Source: an uncultured Mycoplasma sp. (GTDB lineage Bacteria > Bacillota_I > Bacilli_A > RF39 > UBA660). Taken from it: a DNA stretch of 64,000 bases. The stretch lies in contig CANRTI010000003.1 in assembly GCA_947642635.1 (NCBI GenBank), positions 22,186-86,185 of the forward strand, given 5' to 3'. Below are positions 44,911 through 53,235 of the stretch, in pieces. A program made the position numbers and the translations under genes. Under the pieces are notes generated by a model, which had not been told where the DNA came from, made no database searches, and worked only from the letters and a program-made list of their open reading frames with translations. Each line of letters opens with the position of its first letter. Position 1 is the first letter of the stretch.

Positions 44911-45624
44911 TTATTTTAAAATAGATAATAAGAAAGTTGATAATTCTTGTTCTGTTATATTAGAAGTTTCAATATCAAAGTTATAATCGTTAAATTTAAA
45001 TTCTGTAAAATATATTTTTTCAAATTTATAGATTTTTAAATTTATACCATTTATTATTGTGGTTTTACTTCCTTCATCATCAAAATAATAATCTCTTGCA
45101 GGTTTATTGTCTTTAGAATATTTAACATTAATTGATCGATCATTATCATTTGAATATATGATTTCGTAATTACCTAATATATTATAATCTTTGCTTTCTT
45201 TATTTTCTCTAAAATAAAATATATACTTATCAGTTTTATCTAAATCTTTTGGAATATTTACTAATCCCTTTTTATATGGTAATGGAAAATTAACATCATT
45301 ATTAGTTACAACTTTCACATCTGCATCTAATTTAGGCATTCCTACTTTGTTGCTATTTATTTCATTGATATTAAGTGTTACATTATTTGCTTCATCAACA
45401 TAAGGTTTATTTTTTAATATAGTTTTATTATCATTTTGGTAGTTTAAAAATAAAATTCCACTAATTACAACTACCAAGCAAATTGGTACAAAAGCCAATT
45501 TCCACATATTATTTTTTCTTTTCATTTTATCTCCTTTTTCTATTTGATTGATTATTTCATTATAATAACTTTTGGGATTTATATCATATTCTATTGCTAT
45601 CTTTAATTTTTCCTTATTTGTCAT
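44911..45624 (-). CDS. Membrane protein, probable anti-sigma factor
   Basis: This is a protein of about 237 residues with a cytoplasmic N-terminus (MTNKEKLKIAIEYDINPKSYYNEI), one helix (about residues 41-62) and a polar outside domain rich in Asn, Asp and Lys. The start at 45624 has a GGGGGT site 8 nt upstream; the frame to 45645 does not. It overlaps the sigma gene by 11 bp, exactly as in the pair at 1871-3137, suggesting it restrains that sigma factor. No named domain was recognised. Confidence 0.6.
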   Translation of the reverse strand: MTNKEKLKIAIEYDINPKSYYNEIINQIEKGDKMKRKNNMWKLAFVPICLVVVISGILFLNYQNDNKTILKNKPYVDEANNVTLNINEINSNKVGMPKLDADVKVVTNNDVNFPLPYKKGLVNIPKDLDKTDKYIFYFRENKESKDYNILGNYEIIYSNDNDRSINVKYSKDNKPARDYYFDDEGSKTTIINGINLKIYKFEKIYFTEFKFNDYNFDIETSNITEQELSTFLLSILK

Positions 45625-46168
45625 TATATTTACCCCCATTCCCAAAATTATCTTGTAATTCTTTCAATGTTCTATAAATTAAATGTTTTATATATGATTC
45701 ACTTGTATTTAATTCTTTAGAAATTTCTTTAATATTTAATTCTAACTTATAGTATAGATAAAATACTTTTGGAATATCCTGATTCTTCTTGCCTTTAATA
45801 TACTTCCAAATTGTATTCCAATTATCTTCTTTAATAATAAGATCGTTTATATTCATATCATCTTCTAATGTATCAATTAGTTCTATATCCTTATCATTTG
45901 TTTCAAACAAAGATATTGTCTTAATTTTTTGCAATAGAGTATAATGTTTTTTTATTTTATTATTTGCTATACCTATAAGATAACTTTTAATATTTATATC
46001 TGATAATTCCTTTTTGTTTAAAATGTTCCATAACTCTAAATATGTTTCTTGCATAATATCCTGTGTGTCATTAATATTATGACATTTAATAATAACATAT
46101 TTAAGTAAATCTAAATGTGTTTTATCATATATATCATCAAATTTATATAGGTTTAATTGACTAGCCAT
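45614..46168 (-). CDS. ECF-like RNA polymerase sigma factor
   Basis: This is a protein of about 184 residues. Region 2 is around residues 20-80 (LDLLKYVIIKCHNINDTQDIMQETYLELW) and region 4 around 125-175 with an HTH in LELNIKEISKELNTSESYIKHLIYRTLKEL. The sequence diverges from the 2652-3137 sigma factor, so the two pairs are not recent duplicates. ATG 46168 (after AGGTG) is preferred over GTG 46177. Its partner gene overlaps the end. Confidence 0.82.
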   Translation of the reverse strand: MASQLNLYKFDDIYDKTHLDLLKYVIIKCHNINDTQDIMQETYLELWNILNKKELSDINIKSYLIGIANNKIKKHYTLLQKIKTISLFETNDKDIELIDTLEDDMNINDLIIKEDNWNTIWKYIKGKKNQDIPKVFYLYYKLELNIKEISKELNTSESYIKHLIYRTLKELQDNFGNGGKYNDK

Positions 46169-46256
46169 ATTTATCACCTACAATATAATAATCCCTGTTT
46201 TTTAAAAAAAAGTTCCAAAATTTTAAAAAAAAGCAAATTTTTTTTGAAAATCTGCT

Positions 46257-46619
46257 TTAGTGTTTGTTATCTTTATGAAAAAACGATTTTTTAAAAAAGT
46301 GAATAGTAAACGGTATAAATACTGCCACTATTATTAAGGGTGAATAACTTTTATGTGCCATAGCATAATAGATTATGTATGATAGAAAGCCAAAAACATA
46401 AACGAAAAAACTTATTCGGAAAATGTATTTAAAAATATTCGATAATCTTGTTTTATTAAGTAATAAAAATATTTTTTCCATCATAATAGAAAATGAACAT
46501 ATCAGAAATGGAGCAATGATTATTCTTGCCCATAACCCATTTTGAAAAAAAGCCCAAGATAAGAATATAAGTGCAGTGAAAGCCACAACGATTTGTCTTA
46601 TAGCATATATTTTTTTCAT
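46257..46619 (-). CDS. Small polytopic membrane protein
   Basis: This is a 120-residue protein with four probable helices (about residues 8-22, 28-50, 63-82 and 88-108) and a basic tail FFKKSFFHKDNKH. AGAGGAG precedes the ATG. It follows the 93-residue membrane gene across an exact copy of the junction motif. No family was recognised. Confidence 0.65.
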   Translation of the reverse strand: MKKIYAIRQIVVAFTALIFLSWAFFQNGLWARIIIAPFLICSFSIMMEKIFLLLNKTRLSNIFKYIFRISFFVYVFGFLSYIIYYAMAHKSYSPLIIVAVFIPFTIHFFKKSFFHKDNKH

Positions 46620-46652
46620 ATCTTAACTCCTCTTTAAATTGTAATTTAGCAA

Positions 46653-46934
46653 TTATTTATTATTTTTCTTTAGCAAATACATTTTTTTTAATTTAATAAT
46701 ACTTGCTATTACAAAAATAACCCCTATAATTATCAATGATATGCCACATATTTTGTTTATTTTTTGATAAGCTAATACTCCCGTAAGAAAGATAATAAGT
46801 ATAACACCTATAAATAACAATATTATAAATAATACCAAAGGATACCTTATCAGTTTAGGTACTTTTTTATTTTTACTGATTTCAATTGTTCCCTCTAATA
46901 TTAACTCGATTAAAATCTCAAATATCAAATCCAT
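46653..46934 (-). CDS. Small two-helix membrane protein
   Basis: This is a 93-residue protein. An acidic amphipathic start (DLIFEILIELILEGTIEI) is followed by two helices (about residues 28-52 and 60-80) and a Lys-rich tail. AGAGG precedes the ATG, and an exact junction motif lies 12 bases upstream, overlapping the stop of the CPBP gene. The function is unknown. Confidence 0.65.
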   Translation of the reverse strand: MDLIFEILIELILEGTIEISKNKKVPKLIRYPLVLFIILLFIGVILIIFLTGVLAYQKINKICGISLIIIGVIFVIASIIKLKKMYLLKKNNK

Positions 46935-46955
46935 ATTTTACCTCTAAATTGTAAT

Positions 46956-47729
46956 TTATCTAACTCTTTTATTAAATGACTCGCATTTTACAAAACAAAT
47001 CATTATTATAAAAGAGGAAATAATATAAAATATATATGGTAAAATATTTCCATTATGATAATTAGGATAGATTAGTAGAATACTAAACAAAAGATTCCCC
47101 ATAAAATGAAATATTGATGCAGAAATAATATTTTGTTCTGATTTATTTGTAAGCCAATAATATATATAACTATCAATAATGCAACTAAAAGTAAATAGAA
47201 TTATTGGTGCTGATATTGTTCCCAGCAAAAAGAAATGATAATGCCATAAACTCCAAATTATTCCTATAATAAATGGAATTACTTTTTTATCTAATTTCTT
47301 ATTTAAGTTTTCTTGCAAAAAACCTCTCCATCCCAATTCTTCAGCAACTAAAGCCCATAATAGTACTATAATTTTCTTTATACCTACATTTATATTTAAA
47401 ATAGAAAAATCAATAAAAATCACACAAAATATATAAGTCAATAATCCTATTATTAAAGGCAATAAAAATGCCAATAGTATATATTTTACTTTTATATTTT
47501 TTACATAACTTTTTTTCAAAAAGGATACTGTTTCCTTTTTACCATATAATATCTCTATAACTAATAATGCCGAAATTGATGGTGTCATTGCTTCAAAACC
47601 GTATAGAATGAAATATGGAATCCCATTTTGAAAAAATGAAATAAACTTTATCAATATCAAACTAATAAGAGGTAAAGTAAATGATAGTATTAGAAATATT
47701 TTAATTGATTTACTATTTTTATTTTCCAT
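46956..47729 (-). CDS. CPBP-family intramembrane metalloprotease (CAAX protease-like)
   Basis: This is a protein of about 257 residues with seven or eight helices. The catalytic glutamates are in VAEELGWRGFLQENL (EEXXXR motif, about residue 136), with WSLWHYHFFLLG (second motif His, about 168) and SIFHFMGNLL (third motif His, about 215). In Bacillota such proteins process prenylated-like substrates or confer bacteriocin self-immunity. The start at 47729 follows GGAGG; the longer frame begins upstream of that site. Confidence 0.88.
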   Translation of the reverse strand: MENKNSKSIKIFLILSFTLPLISLILIKFISFFQNGIPYFILYGFEAMTPSISALLVIEILYGKKETVSFLKKSYVKNIKVKYILLAFLLPLIIGLLTYIFCVIFIDFSILNINVGIKKIIVLLWALVAEELGWRGFLQENLNKKLDKKVIPFIIGIIWSLWHYHFFLLGTISAPIILFTFSCIIDSYIYYWLTNKSEQNIISASIFHFMGNLLFSILLIYPNYHNGNILPYIFYIISSFIIMICFVKCESFNKRVR

Positions 47730-47757
47730 ATTACCTCCATACAAATTTGTATTACTT

Positions 47758-48210
47758 TTAAAATCTTGATTTTTCGTAATTATATGGAATACTTGTTCCT
47801 ACAACAACATCTTCTATTTTTTCTATAATTAGCCAATCATCCATATTTCCTTGATGATCAAAATCTAATGGCTCAATACTTTCTACATTATTAAATTCCA
47901 CTAAACATAGACATTTTTTATGCCATCTTTCTTTTTGTTTATCTGTTAATTGTAATTTGCTATTATTATTTTCAATGGTGCTAGTTATTTCATCTTCAGA
48001 TAACTTCACAAAATTTTGAACATTAGTTACTATTGCTTTAGCACTAATTTTCTTCGATCCTTTCTCCATAAAATATAAAATCTCATCTTTAAACACTCTA
48101 CTATGTGGTATTTTCCTTCCTGCTGCTCCTCTTATAATCATTGTTTTACTACCATCTAAAATTTTATTTAATTCTTTTGATTTATCATCACAATATACTA
48201 AATGTACCAT
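47758..48210 (-). CDS. ASCH/PUA-like domain protein (putative)
   Basis: This is a 150-residue soluble protein. The block LNKILDGSKTMIIRG near residue 13, followed by DEILYFMEKGSKKISAKAIVTNV, matches the strand pattern of ASCH/EVE PUA-like domains, where a Lys in the G-K/S-K-T region and a later strand form an RNA- or nucleotide-binding cleft. No other domain. GAGGT precedes the ATG. The assignment rests on fold-level similarity and is not certain. Confidence 0.6.
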   Translation of the reverse strand: MVHLVYCDDKSKELNKILDGSKTMIIRGAAGRKIPHSRVFKDEILYFMEKGSKKISAKAIVTNVQNFVKLSEDEITSTIENNNSKLQLTDKQKERWHKKCLCLVEFNNVESIEPLDFDHQGNMDDWLIIEKIEDVVVGTSIPYNYEKSRF

Positions 48211-48254
48211 AATTTTACCTCATCTTTCTAATTTCTAAATTGTAAGTTGTAAAT

Positions 48255-48554
48255 CTAATACTTTTTTATTAGTTTTGAAATTAATGCTCTACAAGTGTTC
48301 ATTTGAATGCAGGCATAAAAATTATTAGTTACTTCTTTACCTTTCCCAATTGTTGTTGCATTATTTGCATCTTCTTCTGTTTCCCAAAGAACAAAATCAG
48401 TCCATATTTCTCCTTGTAAGTAATGTTCCCACGAAATAAATCCCTTTGCTTTAGAAATGATTTCATCGTGTAATTTTTGCGTTAATTCTACAAAGTGTTC
48501 TTCACTTACACCTTTTTTAAGTTTATACGAAAATATCCATGCTGTTTTATTCAT
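48255..48554 (-). CDS. ABM-like (antibiotic biosynthesis monooxygenase) small protein
   Basis: This is a 99-residue dimeric alpha-beta-barrel-type protein. Residues 3-12 form the first strand (AWIFSYKLKKG), the helix EEHFVELTQKLHDEIISKAKG follows, then FISWEHYLQG and FVLWETEEDANNA. The start at 48554 has GAGGAGG about 9 nt upstream. Family members act as oxidases or heme-degrading proteins, but many have unknown roles; there is no heme-ligand signature to choose by. Confidence 0.65.
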   Translation of the reverse strand: MNKTAWIFSYKLKKGVSEEHFVELTQKLHDEIISKAKGFISWEHYLQGEIWTDFVLWETEEDANNATTIGKGKEVTNNFYACIQMNTCRALISKLIKKY

Positions 48555-48602
48555 ATATAAAATCCTCCTCAACAAATTACTATTTGTATGATAGATTAGC
48601 AA

Positions 48603-49029
48603 AAAATATAATTAATCTATTGTACACAAATAATAGTTGAACTTATACAAATATTATAATACTTTTCATATTCTTTTTAAAGTTATTGTGTACATTTTCT
48701 TTTAAGAAATTCAAACAGTTTTATAATTTTTTATGTACCAAATCAAGAGTTACTTTTTAGCAGGATAAGGGTGTATTACAAACAACTTGCCAGTGGCAAG
48801 TTTATCCCAAAAATAAAGGGTTTCTTAGATTTTGAATTGTATTACAAAATCTTTTTTGTTTTACTTTCGTATTACAAGAAAATAGAAAATATTATATAAA
48901 AAGGGCTAGTTGTTTTACAAATGTATTACAAATAACCCGCTTTTCATACCTAAAAACTAACCAATTTGTACCAAAATTTGATATTTTTAAAAGAAATATA
49001 TAACCTTAGTTGGTACAAAAATATGTACC
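48603..49029. other. Non-coding region beside the serine recombinase, candidate attachment region
   Basis: No gene is visible in these 427 bases. They contain GTATTACA four times (48773, 48839, 48869, 48923), a perfect hairpin (ACTTGCC with GGCAAGT, 48785-48801), and TTTGTACCAA (about 48965) with its complement TTGGTACAAA (about 49009), 34 bases apart. The latter is next to the recombinase stop and is a candidate binding or crossover site. A TGTACCAA copy is also at about 48734. Confidence 0.4.
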
Positions 49030-50856
<1,827 letters not shown>

Positions 50857-50921
50857 CTATACTTTAAATTACAATAAACTTATGCGGTTGAATTTCGCTT
50901 TTTTTCGTATTCAATTTGTAT

Positions 50922-51194
50922 TTAAAATGTACACTTGATAAAGCCCTCTAATTCTTTCAAAGGAATGGACCTGTTTAAATTATTAATATAAACATCTTCA
51001 CACTCATTAAAGAAAAGATAAGTAATTTCATTTATTTCAAGTTTGTGAGGCTCTATATAAGCAATATTAGTGTTTATTAAACTAATAATACCTCCATTTT
51101 CTAGCTTTGCTTTAATATTACTAAATTTAAGTAAGTTATTAATTTTCTTTTCTAATTCCTCATCAATTTCTAATTTTTCTTTTACTATTTGCAT
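50922..51194 (-). CDS. Hypothetical small protein next to the recombinase
   Basis: This is a 90-residue acidic protein, Glu- and Asn-rich, with a possible beta-rich core (GGIISLINTNIAYIEPHKLEINEITYLFF). GGAAGGAG lies upstream but about 11 nt away. No signal, helix or family. It lies between the tRNA pair and the integrase and is probably part of the mobile island. Confidence 0.55.
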   Translation of the reverse strand: MQIVKEKLEIDEELEKKINNLLKFSNIKAKLENGGIISLINTNIAYIEPHKLEINEITYLFFNECEDVYINNLNRSIPLKELEGFIKCTF

Positions 51195-51221
51195 AACTAA
51201 TCAAACTCCTTCCAAAACAAA

Positions 51222-51247
51222 CAAAAAAGATTAACCGAAATTAACCT
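51222..51247 (-). terminator. Terminator after tRNA-Leu
   Basis: AGGTTAA and TTAATCT pair (one G-T) around TTTCGG and are followed by a T-run on the minus strand. A second perfect hairpin (GTCGAA/TTCGAC) lies at 51261-51276. Confidence 0.7.
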
Positions 51248-51287
51248 TTATATTTTGAAAGTCGAATTAGTTCGACTAATTTCCCTA

Positions 51288-51372
51288 TGGTGCAGGTAAA
51301 GGGACTTGAACCCCCACGGATTAATCCACTAGATCCTAAGTCTAGCGCGTCTACCAGTTCCGCCATACCTGC
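51288..51372 (-). tRNA. tRNA-Leu (anticodon TAG)
   Basis: This is an 85-nt class II tRNA with acceptor GCAGGTA, a long variable arm, T-arm GTTCAAGTC and encoded CCA. The anticodon stem CTAGA/TCTAG encloses the loop CTTAGGA, giving TAG. Confidence 0.95.
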
Positions 51373-51374
51373 AA

Positions 51375-51451
51375 TGGTGGACCTCATAGGACTCGAACCT
51401 ATGACCGCCCGGTTATGAGCCGGATGCTCTAACCAACTGAGCTAGAGGTCC
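51375..51451 (-). tRNA. tRNA with CAT anticodon (probably Ile2, possibly Met)
   Basis: This is a 77-nt tRNA with acceptor GGACCTC, D-arm GCTCAGTTGGTTAGAGC, anticodon stem CCGGC/ACCGG with loop CTCATAA, T-arm GTTCGAGTC and CCA. The body resembles the Bacillus CAT tRNA that TilS modifies to read AUA (Ile2) more than elongator Met, but I cannot settle this by eye. It directly precedes tRNA-Leu. Confidence 0.85.
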
Positions 51452-51530
51452 ATTACTAGTTAATTATACTATAATTATATTCTAGTTTCAATAAAAAATT
51501 TTGAAATAAAAAAGAAAAGTTATTCGTAAT

Positions 51531-51872
51531 CTAACTTTTCAATAAAATGTCTAACTCACCATTTTTAAAATATATGGTATCTTCATATTTTTCTGCATCT
51601 CTTACAGGTAGAAATATGTTTAGTTGGGTTATTTCATGGTGACAATTAGGACAATGATATTTTTTAAGACCACAGGCATAATAACCAGTAGGAATTTCAC
51701 TTTTCTTTTTTACAAAATATAAATTATCTAAATAATATTGGGCATTTTCATGAGATTGATAATGCCCTACAGTTATCGGTAACATAAATAATTTTTTATT
51801 TATAACCGTCATTTCATTATAACATTTCTCACACCAATCGGCATGAAACCAAGATCTTATTTTCCGAAACAT
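51531..51872 (-). CDS. Zinc-ribbon-like hypothetical protein
   Basis: This is a 113-residue soluble protein with Cys pairs WCEKCY (residues 14-17) and YHCPNCHHEI (about 75), plus YACG. These probably bind one zinc. It lies 4 bp after the preceding membrane gene in the same direction, with no clear ribosome site. No family was recognised; coupling suggests it works with the two membrane proteins. Confidence 0.65.
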   Translation of the reverse strand: MFRKIRSWFHADWCEKCYNEMTVINKKLFMLPITVGHYQSHENAQYYLDNLYFVKKKSEIPTGYYACGLKKYHCPNCHHEITQLNIFLPVRDAEKYEDTIYFKNGELDILLKS

Positions 51873-51876
51873 AGTG

Positions 51877-52458
51877 TTATTTTTTCTTAGCTTCTTCTAA
51901 TACTTCTACCATCATTTCAGCTTTAGATATGCCATTTAAAATATGATCACTATCCATACGCCATCTTTGGTTAGAAGTAAAGGTATAAACTTTTACTTTA
52001 ACATTGTCATCAATTGTGAAAAGAAAGCAAACATAACTACTACCCTTCATAAATCCAGCGCCTTTACAACCATCATCAACCCAAGTCTTAGTTATTCTTT
52101 TAGCCGGAATAATAAATGTTTCAAAAGGATTCCAAAAGAATATTAGTCCTAATTGGCCTTTTTTAACATCAACTATTACAGTACTGCCACGGCCATAAAA
52201 AGTTTGATTTCTTTTATAACCGTTATCTTCAAATTCGTCTTCAAAGTGGCTAGTTTTTCTTTTAAATAGGAAAGTGCCACCAAAACTCCACCAAACAATT
52301 GCTAGAACTGTTGGAACCATAAATAAAATTACCGCCATTGTACCTTCTGGGAAAAAATTTATCCCAATAATATAACAAATAGCACATAAAATAATTGGTC
52401 CAAAAATATAACCTAATAAATATAATAAATTAACTTTTTTAATTTCTGTATTTTCCAT
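51877..52458 (-). CDS. Hypothetical membrane protein with PH-like C-terminal domain (putative)
   Basis: This is a 193-residue protein with two helices (residues 10-30 and 36-57) and a cytoplasmic part of about 120 residues (STVIVDVKKGQLGLIFFWNPFETFIIPAKRI, then VKVKVYTFTSNQRW), which reads like alternating beta-strands of a PH-like domain. The neighbours are another membrane protein and a zinc-ribbon protein. The function is unknown. Confidence 0.6.
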   Translation of the reverse strand: MENTEIKKVNLLYLLGYIFGPIILCAICYIIGINFFPEGTMAVILFMVPTVLAIVWWSFGGTFLFKRKTSHFEDEFEDNGYKRNQTFYGRGSTVIVDVKKGQLGLIFFWNPFETFIIPAKRITKTWVDDGCKGAGFMKGSSYVCFLFTIDDNVKVKVYTFTSNQRWRMDSDHILNGISKAEMMVEVLEEAKKK

Positions 52459-52479
52459 AAAACTTCTCTCTTTCTAAAT

Positions 52480-53148
52480 TTATTCCCATTCACTTTTTTC
52501 TTCGTTTTTTTTCTTTGGAGCAATAAAGTATGGGAAAATGCCAATTTTTGCTCCTAAAGCATGAAATATTGGAAACATTATGATAATTGTTCCTAGTTGA
52601 ATAAGTAATTTGGGAGTTTCGCTATATGTTTCTTCATTAACATAACCTCCCTTTCCTAACATATCAATATAAAAATCTTTTCTTGTTAATTTTTCACGAA
52701 ATTCAATTTGATGAAGAAAAGATTCATCTTTACTTAAATCTTCGTAAACTACTTTGCCAATAGGTAATGTTGCCTTGCCAGAATAATAATCACCATCTAT
52801 TTTGATTGCGTCCATATTAATTTGGGCAGCAACTTTTTCTCCCGATGGTAAAGTAACTGCATAAGTATAAATACCATTATGATAGCCAGCTCCTTTATTC
52901 CGATATTCAATACCAGGAGAAACGATGGTAAATGTTTCATGCTCCAAAATATCTGCTATACTCTGGACACGAAATATATCGGGAGTTGCCTTCCCACCAA
53001 TATCGCCTTCTTTTACCGTATGTTCTTTAACATATTCTTGATATTTATTGGGAATTATTTTATCGGCAATTTTTACAGGCATATAGCTTACTAAAAAACT
53101 TAGCAATAAACATAACCAAATATCAAAACGTAACGAATGATATCGCAC
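52480..53148 (-). CDS. Hypothetical two-helix membrane protein
   Basis: This is a 222-residue protein with helix 1 at about residues 9-27, a large outside domain (30-175) and helix 2 at about 183-203, followed by a Lys/Glu tail. The start is GTG (53148), set by the GAGGTGAG site upstream. It heads a three-gene group with 51877 and 51531. No family was recognised. Confidence 0.6.
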   Translation of the reverse strand: MRYHSLRFDIWLCLLLSFLVSYMPVKIADKIIPNKYQEYVKEHTVKEGDIGGKATPDIFRVQSIADILEHETFTIVSPGIEYRNKGAGYHNGIYTYAVTLPSGEKVAAQINMDAIKIDGDYYSGKATLPIGKVVYEDLSKDESFLHQIEFREKLTRKDFYIDMLGKGGYVNEETYSETPKLLIQLGTIIIMFPIFHALGAKIGIFPYFIAPKKKNEEKSEWE

Positions 53149-53235
53149 TTCTACTCACCTCGATAAGTTTTTCTAATAAAATAATATCAAATTTTAAAGA
53201 TAATTTGCAAGATTTTTTGATATTTTTTTAATATT

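Larger units (their letters stand above)
43828..48248 (-). repeat. Dispersed junction motif between island genes
   Basis: The 13-mer AAATTGTAATTTA (plus-strand reading) occurs exactly at 44881-44893, 46636-46648 and 46946-46958, and with one mismatch at 43828-43840 and 44079-44091. Weaker relatives are at 47744-47754 and 48237-48248. Apart from 44881 each lies between a stop codon and the next ribosome site, 12-27 bases before a start; at 44089 and 46956 the preceding stop codon (TAA) is part of the motif. This is a dispersed set, not a continuous repeat. Confidence 0.65.

Noticed and set aside
48773..48930. Four GTATTACA copies as a possible CRISPR or iteron array
   Set aside because: The copies are only 8 bp with irregular spacing (66, 30 and 54 bases), with no repeat long enough for a CRISPR and no replication gene nearby.
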